Source: Meira nashicola
Taxonomy: Eukaryota > Basidiomycota > Exobasidiomycetes > Exobasidiales > Brachybasidiaceae
Assembly (NCBI GenBank): GCA_001600355.1
Contig: BCJU01000001.1
Location: 6,262,013-6,326,012 of the forward strand
DNA length: 64,000 bases
Direction of reading: 5' to 3'
The notes beneath the pieces are model-generated. The model made no database searches. It had not been told where the DNA came from and was given only the letters and a program-made list of their open reading frames with translations. The position numbers were made by a program, and so were the translations under genes. Numbering within the stretch: position 1 is the first letter of the stretch; the number at the start of each line of letters is the position of its first letter. This document shows positions 10,006-21,562 of this stretch, piece by piece.

Positions 10006-11688
10006 TCATTTCAAGCCTTTGTCTTTTAGGCGCAGCTCTTTTGCATCTTGAATGATTTGACCGGAAACTGTTCTACCTGAATTGATTTTGAAAGAATATC
10101 TCTGCACAATTCCGTTTGTCGTCAAAGCATAAATGATAATCTTTGCGCCCTTTCCTGTCCCATCTTCTGTGAACTCTGCATCTTGACTTAATAGAATTCG
10201 GACAATAACGTGTTTACCTTGTCGAATCACTTTGTCTTGAAGCCAATCAGGGCTGAAATCTAAGTACAAACAACGATTGGCAAAAAATGATATGCAAATT
10301 CGTAGAAAAGGTGTACCTTTGAGTGGAAATGGCTTTGCCAAGAAGCCTTTGATAGCAAATCGACGTAATCTAGCCATGTATATTTCCTCTTGTTCACCAT
10401 ACACAGTTTGCAAACACAAAGCATTCGAGCCCATCCATTTTGTCGCCATGCTTCTCATACTTCTTTGTTGTCCTGGAGTTCGTGCTCTTGAAGATGATCT
10501 GCGTCGTTTTTTCGTACTTGCTTCTCCTTGATTAGATCCAAAGAGCAAATTAGAGGAAGAAGAAGTCTCAGCTGTGGTGGGCTTCGACTGAGGGAAGCAA
10601 GAAGATGCTCTCATTCTTCTTGAACCGTTGAGAAGAGCCTTTCTCACGCTACCTGCATCACGCTCCTCATCTTGGTAGCCGTCCAGCATGTCAACCTCTT
10701 CCTCGTCAAGCATATCCGTGTCCTCTGATACTGCTTCTTGTGGTGGACATGACTTGTATCTCGTTACCTCTCTTTCTGGACTTTCGGGCGTTGGATGACG
10801 TGAAGGAGCTGGTGTCATGAATCTGAAATGTCTTTCTTCCACTTTCTCTTCTTCGTCATCAGAAAATGTCAAATCAATTATATCATCGTCCATTGAAGTT
10901 GATTGATTTCCACCTGTTAAAGACCCATCACCTTCGAAAAGGTCATCATTTTCCATTTTAATTGGAGCACGCTGTCCAGATTCAACATATTGTCTTCCGG
11001 TCGAAGGAGGCATTGCATTGTCCACTTGTGGTGCTTCAAGCTCAGCATTAGATTCAACATGATTACTGCTGTTTGACGTTTGGGCAGACTCGGCTTGATC
11101 TCCATTTTGAGGCTGCTGTAATGATTGCATTTTACACATATCTTCAAACAGCTTGTCGTAGTCTACAGCTGTGACAGTACATTGATCGCGCATTATCAAC
11201 ACAGACTTTTCCACGTTCTTGAAATCAAGATTATGATTCTTTGCTTGAGCTTTTTGCAAAATTTCATGCGTCAATTCGTTGATCTTGGCTTCATAAGGAC
11301 GAAAGGCAATTCGCATCATGTGATCGATTGTTTCATGATATCTTTTGTCGAATTGAGTCGTTTTCAAAGTCCTCTCATTGTATTGCACATAATCCTTGGC
11401 CCATTTAGGGATCGAGCCTTCCTGAAAAGCAGTTTTGGCTTTTTGAATGAGTTCTTGCACCCTATGAGAAATTAGAAACTCTGGAATTGTTTCTTTAACA
11501 TTTTGAAGAAGAAGTTTTATGATGTCAACGTCAGATTTCTTGATTTCGTCTAGATCGAGTTTCCATTGCGTCTGACGCACACCTCTGTCTATCGCATGAT
11601 CGATTAATTGGCAAAACAAATAAGCCACGTATGTGATAGCGTCAATAATGGTCAAATGTGGACCTGTTTTGTTGCTTTGAGCATCCAT
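10006..11688 (-). CDS. Tandem family copy 1: modules A + SIM-like linker + C
   Basis: 560 aa in one frame, start ATG at 11688. Module A (about 15-190) is helical and contains the family signature DKRYHETIDHMMRIAFRPYE. The acidic linker carries a SUMO-interaction-like motif near residue 268 (DDDIIDLTFSDDEEE). Module C (about 440-555) has SPDWLQDK, then GTGKGAK and SGRTV.GQI. Copies 4, 5 and 6 have a phase-0 intron at the start of module C; this copy reads straight through the equivalent place (EIYMARLRRFAIKGF), so the intron appears to have been lost. A 57-nt stretch at about 10255-10311 has GT...AG ends and is a multiple of three, but it encodes conserved module C residues and is probably coding. 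Function unknown. Confidence 0.8.
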   Translation of the reverse strand: MDAQSNKTGPHLTIIDAITYVAYLFCQLIDHAIDRGVRQTQWKLDLDEIKKSDVDIIKLLLQNVKETIPEFLISHRVQELIQKAKTAFQEGSIPKWAKDYVQYNERTLKTTQFDKRYHETIDHMMRIAFRPYEAKINELTHEILQKAQAKNHNLDFKNVEKSVLIMRDQCTVTAVDYDKLFEDMCKMQSLQQPQNGDQAESAQTSNSSNHVESNAELEAPQVDNAMPPSTGRQYVESGQRAPIKMENDDLFEGDGSLTGGNQSTSMDDDIIDLTFSDDEEEKVEERHFRFMTPAPSRHPTPESPEREVTRYKSCPPQEAVSEDTDMLDEEEVDMLDGYQDEERDAGSVRKALLNGSRRMRASSCFPQSKPTTAETSSSSNLLFGSNQGEASTKKRRRSSSRARTPGQQRSMRSMATKWMGSNALCLQTVYGEQEEIYMARLRRFAIKGFLAKPFPLKGTPFLRICISFFANRCLYLDFSPDWLQDKVIRQGKHVIVRILLSQDAEFTEDGTGKGAKIIIYALTTNGIVQRYSFKINSGRTVSGQIIQDAKELRLKDKGLK

Positions 11689-12114
11689 CTTGCTGGATGT
11701 ATATGGCTGGGAAGAAGGATTAGATTTTGATGGACAATGTACACGTCAAAACATTTTTCTGCGCCAAAAAAATCTTTCCTTTTTTCCCAACTTCTCAGAA
11801 TTACATTTTTCCAATTAGACAGATAAGGTTCCACTTCACCTCCGATTCTCAACCTGCTAATATCGATTAACACAAAAAAGCGGAGCCCCGCTTTTGCTTT
11901 ATTGTACATACAAGATTTTTCACTGAAGACGGCTCCGGCGCAATGTACGTGTGCATCAGCTTTTTATTAGGGTGATTGAATTGAGACCATGTTATTTTTT
12001 TAATCATCAGTCCCAACAAATTTCATCGATGTGCCTTTTGATAGATAAATTCGATACAATTCTTTGAAAAACAATGATTGCCAAATGATAAGGAAGTATA
12101 CTTTAATCTACAAT
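11689..12114. other. Spacer between family copies 1 and 2
   Basis: About 430 bases holding the upstream region of copy 1. It contains a CCGGCGC element at 11935-11941 and a small palindrome AAGCGGAGCCCCGCTTTT near 11878-11895. A minus-strand frame of 85 codons (11652-11909) overlaps the copy 1 start and shows no family similarity. No module C-like sequence was seen here, so copy 2 has no obvious downstream exon. Confidence 0.5.
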
Positions 12115-13455
12115 TCATTCACGATACGAATACCCAAGGGTACGGACGTCTTCATCGGGCATTTCGTCATCAGTGGAAACAACGAAGCCTGACAGTTGCG
12201 AAGAATCACTACGGTCTCCATCATCAGAGAAGCTTATCTGACTTGCTTCGTCATCCGAATCATCTTCCTTTTCTGTCTGTTTCATACGTCTTAATCGTCT
12301 TCGTCGTACAGGTTGATCTGACTGTGAAGAATTGCTTCTATCATTAGCTTTTTCCTCCTGATTGTTCAATTCATCACCATTATGATTTAGTTCGGAGTCT
12401 TGTAATAATACCTGTCCGCTATCGATAATTTCCCGTCCAGCTCTGTCTCCATCACTCTGAGTTAGATCGATCATTTCATTCGGGTCAGGCTGAGAAATGT
12501 TTTCGTCAAGCTGCATCTCTTTGTCTTGTGCCTCTACATGTGACGACTCTCTTGCCTTGAAAAGTGAAGCTTCTTCCGCTGGAATCATTTGGTCACCTGT
12601 TTGGCTTATCATCAATTGAGAAGTTTGCTTAATGTTTCCTTTCGGCAGGAAAAGCTGTTCAACTACTTTAATCGTCATTGAATCATTTGAATCATCTTGC
12701 ACCATACTGTTTGTTCTTTCAACCTCTTTTGTCTCTATAGACTCAGATACTATGTTCTGTGGGTTCCTTGGCTCAGTTTCATTTTGCGCCATTCGGTCTA
12801 CTCGAGAGCTTGCAATCATATTTCGGGTAATGATGCGTTCCATCTCCACTTGCAAGTATTCTGCATTAACTGGAACTTGACAGCAATGCGAATGTATATT
12901 TTGAATAATCTCGTCTATGATTGATTCGGAGATGTTGGTTGGACTCGAGGATTTTTGTTTCTGAAGTACAAACAAACCTCTCTCAATTCCATTGTTGTAC
13001 GCATGAAAGACCTCTTGCATCATGAAGCGTACAACTTCACAATATCGATCCGGCAATCTTGTCGCTTCGATTGCGATTTCAGGGAAGATTTTGTACTGCT
13101 TCTGGTATCTCGCAAGCTTCTCTGGTTTTGCACCAAGAGATTGCATTACGCGGTCTCGAATGAATGGTAAACAAAGTGGTGAAAACGCATTTCCAATCGA
13201 GTGTTCTACCCATGCAAGTAACAAGCTCGTAATCTCTTCTGCCTCAAAGGCCTGGTCATCATCATCACCTCCAACTCTAGCCATCTCCTTGACAACAACC
13301 CTTATACCCTTTTCGATCGCAACATCGACCTCCAAACAAAACACGTGGGCAATAATTCGCATAACAGTATAATAATCATGTTTTATACATGTTTTCAGAG
13401 CTGACTCCGCATTTCGAGTTGATGTACTTTGATCAGAATCTGCTAAGATAGACAT
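12115..13455 (-). CDS. Tandem family copy 2: module A + SIM-like linker, no B or C
   Basis: 446 aa, one exon, start ATG at 13455. Module A covers about 20-215, with YKIFPEIAIEATRLPDRY and an F..Y...IE.G helix pattern shared with the other copies. A SIM-like motif EMIDLTQSDGD lies near residue 327. The C-terminus is a basic patch (RRRRLRRMKQ) followed by an acidic Ser-rich tail. No B or C module follows in frame or in the spacer, so this is either a natural short form or a copy that lost its C-terminal exon. Function unknown. Confidence 0.75.
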   Translation of the reverse strand: MSILADSDQSTSTRNAESALKTCIKHDYYTVMRIIAHVFCLEVDVAIEKGIRVVVKEMARVGGDDDDQAFEAEEITSLLLAWVEHSIGNAFSPLCLPFIRDRVMQSLGAKPEKLARYQKQYKIFPEIAIEATRLPDRYCEVVRFMMQEVFHAYNNGIERGLFVLQKQKSSSPTNISESIIDEIIQNIHSHCCQVPVNAEYLQVEMERIITRNMIASSRVDRMAQNETEPRNPQNIVSESIETKEVERTNSMVQDDSNDSMTIKVVEQLFLPKGNIKQTSQLMISQTGDQMIPAEEASLFKARESSHVEAQDKEMQLDENISQPDPNEMIDLTQSDGDRAGREIIDSGQVLLQDSELNHNGDELNNQEEKANDRSNSSQSDQPVRRRRLRRMKQTEKEDDSDDEASQISFSDDGDRSDSSQLSGFVVSTDDEMPDEDVRTLGYSYRE

Positions 13456-13956
13456 CTTAGTAGAGTTTCAATGCAAAAGTATATTCATTAGTATGGTGAT
13501 GTGCTGAAAGTAGGCTACAAGGAGAAAAAAGTCAAGTATGATACATGATTAGGGTAGAAGACACTTTGTGCGCAGCGCAGCGCCGGCTGAATGAATTAAT
13601 AGAATGTGCCAGTCAATACAGCGCCGCGCTGCGCAGCAAAATACAGCTAGTTTGCTTATTTTGAGCGTGTATCCGTACTCATTGACACGCTGAAAGATGT
13701 GTTGTAATCTTGAAAATTATCGAATTGAGTTTGTGTTTCGTTGTTGGCTTCAACTGAAATCACATCATAGATATGGATACATTTGGTGATGTAGAATGGA
13801 GTTTTAATACAAAAGTAGAAAGAGTTATAGGAGCTCTTTAGAATCTAATGATGGGTTGGTTTGACGGCTTGATGAAAATATGATACAGAAGTTTTGTGAT
13901 TAAAAGCAGGTAAAGAAAAACAATATGTAGCTCGATTCGTCAAGGAGTAAAACTCT
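13456..13956. other. Spacer between family copies 2 and 3
   Basis: About 500 bases. It holds two GC-rich elements, TGCGCAGCGCAGCGCCGGCT at 13569-13588 and GCGCCGCGCTGCGCAGC at 13621-13637, the first about 115-130 bases upstream of the copy 2 start. No gene seen. Confidence 0.5.
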
Positions 13957-15727
13957 TTACTTGTCTTGCAACTTGTTGTAGGTTTGATCAATTGAAAAAT
14001 GATAATTCAATCCAACAAATGGTGGACGGGAACGAGGGAAAAACTTGCGAATATTCTCGTTCAAACGTACATCGTTTTGATTTGTCCAGCATAGCAGTAC
14101 AAGGAGACATTTTACAACTTGCGTAAAACTGTTTCGGACCATTTGCTCATCATTAAAAGATTTGCTTTCCTTATTGTACATCTTTTGACAATACTGAACG
14201 TTCCAATTCGGATCTCGTCTCCAGAGCGGGATACAGCAAACAGATTCCAATTCCACTTTTCCAAATCCGTAAGGTCCACGAACGTAATATTCTTTACAGT
14301 CCTTACTGTAGTCTTTGGTTTTGCCTGCCACTTGATGAACTTTATCCTTACATATACGGATATATCCGCTTCTCAACTGACCTTCCTTTTTGAAAATAAG
14401 CAAATGGACTTTCGTAACAGCTTCTGGATCTTTGATAGGTTGCTTTAGTTCTCCAGGTTTATAGCCATTCACACAGCGTAAAAGAAGGTCTTTTGCTTCT
14501 TCCGATAAACTCTGAAGTACTAATTTTTCAAATTCGTTCTCCTCTGTACAATTGATGATCGTGCCTACGCAAGGTTGTGCCTGATGTAAGTATCCTTTCA
14601 TCAACTTCAGACCTCTTTGAATGATTCTATGTAAAAAGCAGAAAGAAAGAGGCTGTCAGCGGCCCGTACTAATACAACAGGTCATTATCAAAAATCGTAC
14701 TCGGATAAGTTTAATTCGGGTGCCAAATAAAACGAACGAGGAATAACAGCTAAAGGTAATACTTCTGGTTCAAGAGAAAGTTCCAGAGACCTAGAATAAA
14801 TCCTATAATGTTAGTATTAGTGGCCATCGCAAGATTTAAAATAAAATACTCAGATACTTACTCGTATAACTCGTTTGCGTGATCATCTGAAGTACTAGGG
14901 CTTATCATTACACTAGAACATACTTGAATGCTGTTTTGCTGGCCGTTTGTAGCCTGGCTACACTGTACTTGAGTATTAGAGGTTGCTTCCCTAGAGGGTG
15001 GCTCGCTAGTGATTACTTCACTAGAAGATGCTTCACTAGAAGATGCTTCACTGGAAGATGCTTCACTGGAAGATGCTTCACTGGAAGATGCTTCACTGGA
15101 AGATGCTTCACTGGAAGANNNNNTAGAAGATGCTTCACTGGAAGATGCTTCACTAGAAGATGCTTCACTGGAAGATGTTTCACTAGTGGTTGCTTGGCTA
15201 GTGGTTGCATCGCTAGGGGTTGCTTCACTGGAAGATACTTCACTGGAAGATGTTTCACTAGTGACTGCTTGGCTAGGGGTTGCTTCATTGTCTGTTTGCA
15301 TAGACACCGAACAACGATCTGATTTCACTGTAATTTTGCAATCTTTTTCTTCTTTGCATTCTGTCAAATCGATTACAAGCTTTGGTTTCTTATAAGAGAT
15401 AAAAATAATATCTTCATCTTCTTTTTCGTCTGTCAAATCAATCTCATCCTTTACGTTTCCTTTTTCTTCGCCGTTGTTTGCTCTTTTAATACCTTGATTC
15501 GGTAATCTAGGGGATTTATTTGTTGAAGATGATGTAACTGATGTAGTAGGCGAAGGTGGTTCAGATGATGTAGTACGTGAAGAGATTGTCAGAGATGCTA
15601 ATGATTCATCAAAAGTAGAAAGTGCGCTTTCCGTGTCGCTCATAGCTTCACTTTCCAGCACAGTTCTGCTTTCACTACGTTTGAAGGTGTTTAGAGAGTG
15701 TGGCATGAATGGAATTTGATCTTCCAT
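13957..15727 (-). CDS. Tandem family copy 3: SIM-like motifs + SSSEA repeat + module B, three exons
   Basis: Inferred exons are 14862-15727, 14701-14802 and 13957-14626, about 545 aa, interrupted by a 5-base N gap at 15119-15123. No module A is seen. The N-terminal part is Ser/Thr-rich with two SIM-like motifs (DEIDLTDEKEDEDIIFI near 94 and LVIDLTECKEE near 117). A run of EASSS repeats encoded by a 15-bp unit follows. Exon 3 gives module B: RGPYGFG, then CCIPLW, VKCLLVLLCWTNQND and PPFVGLN. The splice into module B (phase 2, GA then A) is the same as in copy 7. The second intron uses a GTACGA donor, and the acceptor of exon 2 could also be 12 bases downstream in the same frame. Function unknown. 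Confidence 0.65.
15005..15300. repeat. 15-bp tandem coding repeat (EASSS) with assembly gap
   Basis: Units of ACTGGAAGATGCTTC or the ACTAGAAGATGCTTC variant repeat head to tail from about 15019 to 15182, then decay into degenerate units to about 15300. A 5-base N run at 15119-15123 lies inside the array. From the unit length 8 bases would be expected there, so the gap is a placeholder and the true copy number is unknown. The length change is a multiple of three, so the frame is kept. Confidence 0.9.
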
Positions 15728-16743
15728 CTTTTTGTTTGCTTGAAGATGATTAAAATGAAATGATGAACATGAAATGAAGCTAAGAAGAAGATGAGAAATG
15801 TGCTGTCAGTGTAAAAAAATGAAATTCGGGGCTGATCTTTTCTTACACTGAGCACGGTTCAGTTGATGTCTGCTGGCAGGCTTCTGAGTGCAGTGTAAAA
15901 TTACCGGGACTTGTTACATACGGCACTGTCTTACTCTATAGTCACAATCACCTGAATAGACTTGCAAAAAAGTAGGGTGTACTCACTTAAGCTCCGTCGA
16001 TTCGTGATAAACCTTCGCCGGCGCATGACGTAATGTATAATGTCTTGAACAGATGTGTAGGGCTTTAAATTGAATAATGGAACTCGAATCATCCTATTGG
16101 TGTGGTTCTTCAGCTGTAGAGTCATTCTCGGTCTTAACAAATTCAAGAAGAGGCTTCCCCTCATCATCATCAACTGACAAAGATATCTTGTCTTCTGTTG
16201 AGATGCGCGTTTAACACAGAGCGTAAAGTACTGTAAGAAGAAAGACTCTGCGCTGCGCAGACCTTACAAGCGGGGCGCGGGCGTAGCGTCACAAAAAAGC
16301 GAACGCGTGTCAAAACCCTAATCAAGATCGTCACTTACACACACTACATGCTAGAAATCATTCTTCAAATCGTCATTCGGTCTAGACAAGGCTATATATG
16401 ATATAAATCAAGTCATCATCTCTTTCGGATTGCAAAAAAGGTATTCTCATTCCTTACCTAAAATACACAACGGATATTGGAAGACGAGAATATATGATTT
16501 TACTTCCACTACTAGTTCATGGGTCGATCTGCATCATCAATCGTACCATTTATTATATTTTTTTCCATGCCGAAACGTTTACTGTTCCACACGGCAAAGT
16601 GCTGAAGCAATCCGAGTAAATCACTTTGTAAATCACATTAAAATTGACTTTGTAGTACTCGTCATTTGAATTGTGATTTGTGATAATATGACATTCTCGA
16701 TATGATATACATTGTTTCATTCATTTATAATATACAGGGCATC
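15728..16743. other. Spacer between family copies 3 and 4
   Basis: About 1 kb, the longest spacer of the array. It holds CGCCGGCGCA at 16016-16025, CTGCGCTGCGCAG at 16248-16260 and a GGGGCGCGGGCG stretch near 16273. A minus-strand frame at 15931-16173 could encode about 60-80 residues (see findings). Nothing else is supported. Confidence 0.45.
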
Positions 16744-18249
16744 TCAAATGCTCGATCGACTTTGAATAATTTCTTGAATGATGTCTGAGCCCTTACCGTG
16801 CTTGTTTAGAAGAAATAATGGACTTGAGTATTGATCTTTACTTAACTCTAATGATGCACCAATTCCCATTTTATCACTTGTATATGTTAATTCTTTACCA
16901 ATTCGCATTTTTATTGTCACAAAGTCTCCATTTTTTAAAAATTTTCGACCAAGCCATCGCGAATTTATGGGAAAGGTGAATCTCTTTTCTCCGGATAAAT
17001 AGACATAACCTTGTAAACTTTGTTTCCCAGGGATATCATATAAGCGAGACTGCAGAAAGATAATAAACACGATGAATATTTAGGGAAAATAAAGGGTAAT
17101 GGATGTTATACTTACCGTTATACCTTCGCCAAGGAAAGCTCGAACCTTATCCTCATATAAAGCTTCTTTTTTCGAATAATTTACAGTCTTTGTCGAACTT
17201 CCTGTCTGTGAATTCGATAGGTCTGATGCATCATCAAATAATCTTCTTCGTGATTTAACATGATCTTCATCTTCTTCGTCACTATCAGAATCTTCTTGAT
17301 AGAATCCAGAATAACGTCCTTTTCGTAATCTTTTATGAATTCCTGCATTATCTGTAACATTATCTTCTTCGTCGTCACTGGATAGATCGATAATATGTGC
17401 AGCTTCTTGGGACGTTGAACTTGATCCTTCTGTTGCAGGTGTATCTTCACTTGCCCTGTTTGAACTGAAAAGAAGAGGGATTGAACTCATACTACTTCCT
17501 GGTAAATGCTCACTTGAAGTTGAATTCAGACTGTCTCTACTGTCAACATTGCTTTGTAGCTCTAGATTTATGCTGATTGAAGCAGTCTGATCAGACACAT
17601 TCTCATAGATGATCTCAGAGTCTTCTAAGCCATTTCGTACAGCAACACGATCATAGGATTGAGAAATGCAAGCACGGAATTCTTCCCTCTCCATTAAAGT
17701 GTCAAAGTCAATACGAACAGTCATACAACTTTTTCTAATGGATTTGTGCAGTTCTTGAAGTACGAGCTGAACAGCGACATTATCCATTCTTTCGATTTTG
17801 TTCATTGCTTCCGTTTTGCCTTGCTCGATCGCTGTTTGATAATGTGAAAATGCTTCTCTGATTATCAAATTTGCAATTGGATGATACGCCGCATTCAAAA
17901 GAGTACTTTTCATCGTGATTTCGGGAAAATACTTGTATGCTTTGTTATACCTGCTCTTATCCTCACTAGTCGCAGTATTGAGCAAGTCACAAGCTTTTAC
18001 ATCCATTGTGCTTGCAGGAATGGAATTTTTCACCTTTCTTGTAGCAGTTTCAACACATCTTAAGATAATTTCCGCCTTTTGTTGGGAAATTTGTTCTTGA
18101 TCTTCTTTTGATTTTAGCTCGCTGTGTTTGTTGGCCAATCTCAAGCAATTCTCTATAGCCATATCATATTCAAAGCAATAAGAATATCTCACAAAGTTTG
18201 CAATAAGATTCCATTTTTGCGTCTGATCTGGAGAAAGTACTGAAACCAT
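16744..18249 (-). CDS. Tandem family copy 4: modules A + SIM-like linker + C, two exons
   Basis: Exons are 17116-18249 and 16744-17049, joined by a 66-nt intron (GTAAGT...TGCAG, phase 0), 479 aa. Module A covers about 10-200 (YKYFPEITMKSTLLNAAYHP, then F..Y.TAIEQGKTEA). The linker has a SIM-like motif AHIIDLSSDDEED near residue 284, acidic clusters and a possible nuclear localisation signal (KRLRKGR). The exon boundary falls right after VRAFLGEGIT, and module C (379-479) follows with GYVYLSGEKRFTFPI and SRWLGRK. Module C of this copy lacks the exact KGA motif and reads MGIGASLE at that place. Function unknown. Confidence 0.8.
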
Positions 18250-18840
18250 CTTTGTATGATGTTGATGATGATGGGAAGGGAAGAAACTGAATTATAAAAC
18301 AAAGGAAGTTTGCGTATTGCTTTACTCTTTCATATAGTGCACGATAAATTCGGACCGAAGCTTCGCAATTTGTTAACTTTTTCACCCAAGAATAAATGCA
18401 TGAATTGGCCGTTTTTTGCATTTCCTAAACCCCAAGCACGCGGTACAAAAGCGGGTATCAATGCAAATAATGCAGATCAACACTGTAATCATGCAGTCAC
18501 ACGCATAGTCTACGCATTTATTTTTACCCCTTATCGCATGAAAAGAACTGATTCCAAGCCTTAGTTCAAAGACAACAAACACAGCGCAGCGCCGGGCACA
18601 CGAAGTGCTTTTGACGTCAGACAAATCGATTGCAGGTCTGATTCGCACAAAATGTAACCTAAACGTGCATGATGCATCACAGAGAAGGGTTAGCGGAGCG
18701 CTGCGCACTTAAAGCTTTGAAACGATTTACGTCATTAACAATTTCGGTATTTACACTACTACTACTTCTTCATCTTGATTTTTCAAAAGAGAGAGGCGAA
18801 CCGAATCGAATATACAAAACAGGATGAAATATGAGTAACC
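18250..18840. other. Spacer between family copies 4 and 5
   Basis: About 590 bases. GC-rich elements lie at 18584-18597 (GCGCAGCGCCGGGC) and 18693-18707 (GCGGAGCGCTGCGCA). Otherwise AT-rich. No gene seen. Confidence 0.5.
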
Positions 18841-21562
18841 CTAGTCGACCTTTCCAAACTTTCCATTCTTGTGATCTCTCAGGATTTGATTGATGACCTT
18901 GACGCCAGACGGACTGACAAAAATTTGATGCTCCTGTATATGTCCGACTGAATCGCGATTACATATCATCAACTTAGCTCCTTTTTGAGTTGAGTCAGAG
19001 GAAAAGCGATATTGAGATCCAATGATAAGTTTGAACTTCACCCTATCATCCTCTTTCATATTCTTACCCAACAACCATTCAGGAGCTAGACGTACAACGA
19101 AGTTCATATGGTTTGAGAGATAGACGCAAGAAGTGAGTACGTCTCCTCTCGCGGTTGTATCCCCAAGAACCAAGATACGCTATGTATTTAGAGGTATGAA
19201 TAATATGGGTTAGTAGAAAGACTTTTTTAAAATCTCTTTCTCTCTAACTCACCTTTAGACCATCTCCAAGCAATAATTTTGTATTATCTCTGTATTTAGC
19301 TTTCGACGCTTCGGTGGGTGGTTGCACTTTATTAAAGGAATTGACTGTATTACCTTCTTTTGGCAAGTTGCTCTTACGTCCTAGGAAAAGATCTTTAAGT
19401 TTATTACCTTGGTAGATTATCGTGAGTTTCTGTGGGTACGTGAACTCACCAGTTGTCGATTCTTCCGCTTTTTTCTTGCCAGTATTAGTTATATTGTACT
19501 TTACATCGAAAGGAATAATATTGTTCAGCCCGATAAATGGCTTTCCTCGCTTGTGCGTTCTCCTTAAAATCAAATCAAGTTCATCATCTTGTATCGTCCA
19601 GCAAACCACCATAAGTACACATCTTACTAGATGTGCCACTTCTCGTACCATCTGATCATCATCCTCGAACATGCTACGTATAGCAAGTGGTACTTTCGAT
19701 GAAAATGTACTTTCCAAGGCATCGTCAAAAGACCATATTGGGATACAGAGTTTTTCGCAATTTTGAGTTTGTTCTGCATTAAGGAAGTCATATGCGGCTT
19801 TGTTATAAGATGTGAGTCTATTTTTCATGTCGTTGATACAATATTTTTGACCTGAGACTGTCAGAGACATACAAGTTTTATATGTACTCTGTGTTGGTAG
19901 ACTTCCCTTGCCTTGTCTTACATCTGTATGGCTAGCGATGAAGAGCATCATTGCAGAAATTTTTCCTTCTTTTTTGCCTTTGTTATGTATACGTCTAATG
20001 CTCTTGGGATCGATATCTTCACCATTCACAATCGCTACAATGAGCTGCACGGCGTCTGATGACAGCCCATTTTTCAAAACCTCCATGAATTCACCTCGAG
20101 AATCATTCAAGATAGCTTTCAATTCCTTCCTTACTCCTTCAGCACGGTCTTTAATGATTTCGAAACCTTTTTCGAGAATCTGATCAATTCTCATCAAGGA
20201 TCCAAGGTTTCGCTGTGCAGATTGAGAATTTTCTTTCAATCCAGCAGTGCCCTGGTTTGAGATTTCCGAGTTCAACGCTCTGTTCGAAACCACAGTTGTG
20301 TGTCGAGGTGCTGTTTGTGCCTTAAACGAAGCGCTTGCGATAGCGGTTGAGCTTTTTGGAATTGGACGAACACCAGGCCTTGTTGTGTTTGTGGAACGAT
20401 TGCTGCTGCCTGCTTCAGATAATACAGTACGTCCAGCTAGAAAGACACCCGTTATCTCTATGTCATCATCTGATGAATCATATTGGTCATGATTCTGAAC
20501 CATTGTCCCATTAAGAGCATGGTGATCTTGAATATCTTGAAGTTGAGATTTCTTTGAAGTTGGAGCAGGTGGATCATCAACGTGCTTTCTCTTTTCAGGA
20601 ATTGAAGAGAGTGCTTGCTTGGCCAGAGATTGTGGCGGATTTGCTGTTTGAAGGGAAGATCCAGGTGCTGACTGCTCTTGAGGATTCGCTTCAGGCAAAA
20701 TGCCGAGAGGCGTAGTCAGCTTTACTTGTGATGTATCAATAGTCATCTCGCTACTACTTGAATGGTTCACCGTGTTAGATAAGAAAGTGTCCGTGGACGA
20801 TGAGTTAGGAGGAAGCATTCTAGGTGTATTCAATGAAATATTTCTATTGACGCTTTGTTCTTCATTCTCTCTTTTTACCACGATATCTTGACTATCTAAA
20901 TCGATATCCGTATCATCGTGCTTAAACAAACCATCTTCTAAGTCAGCTAGTTTTTCACCTTGACTTTGGCCGTTCACTTGCCTCAGAGGTCCTACCGACA
21001 AGATTGGTTCGACTTTCTGTCTTATTGCGATTAAAGATAAGCGAAAGTTCCTGCATCTATCATGAATTGTAGAAACCAAGACTTCGACGGCATTCTCAAA
21101 TCCACGATTTGGATTTTTGTGCACTATTGTCAATGCTTCTGCTTTTGCTTCTTCGATTACAGCTTGGTACTCCTCGAAAATGCACTCAATAATCTTCTTT
21201 GCAACTGTATGATACCGACGATCAAGCAAAATAGACTTCATAGTTATCTCTGATTGATGCTTATACTTCTTTTCCTTGCCTTGTTGTGAGTAAAGTTTTG
21301 CTTGGGTTTGTAATTGATGTTCATTAAAAACATCGATCGCATTACCACTTTTTGATCGAACAGCTTGTAGAATTGTTTCTACTTCCTCATGACTGACGTC
21401 TTCTCCATTGGATTTACTCATCTCTTGCTCTTTGAAATGTGATTTTGCCAACCTCAATCCTTCTTCCATTGCATATGCATATTCGCTGCAAAACTCATAT
21501 GCAATGTAGCTGGCAGCATACATGCACTGAATTTTGAACATGTCAGGCGGAATGTCAGTCAT
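18841..21562 (-). CDS. Tandem family copy 5: all three modules A + B + C, two exons
   Basis: The most complete copy. Exons are 19253-21562 and 18841-19179, joined by a 73-nt intron (GTGAGT...CATAG, phase 0), 882 aa. The start is the ATG at 21562 (MTDIPPD); the frame is open a little further without a better ATG. Module A is at about 10-200 (YKHQSEITMKSILLDRRYH). The linker has SIM-like DDDIEITGVFLAG near 364. Module B is at about 455-690 (IDQILEKGFEIIKD, then CIPIWSF, VLMVVCWTIQDDE and PFIGLNN). The exon boundary follows LLLGDGLK. Module C (771-882) has LAPEWLLGKN, then TQKGAKLMI and SPSGVKVINQI. B is not interrupted by the intron found before B in copies 3 and 7. Function unknown. Confidence 0.82.

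Noticed and set aside
10255..10311. Candidate 57-nt intron (GTACAC...CTTAG) in family copy 1
   Set aside because: The segment encodes residues that align with module C of copies 5 and 6 (the C-x-x-F/Y-x-x ... SP-x-WL region), so it is more likely coding.
11652..11909. 85-codon minus-strand frame as the missing C-terminal exon of copy 2
   Set aside because: No similarity to module B or C was seen, and it overlaps the start of copy 1.
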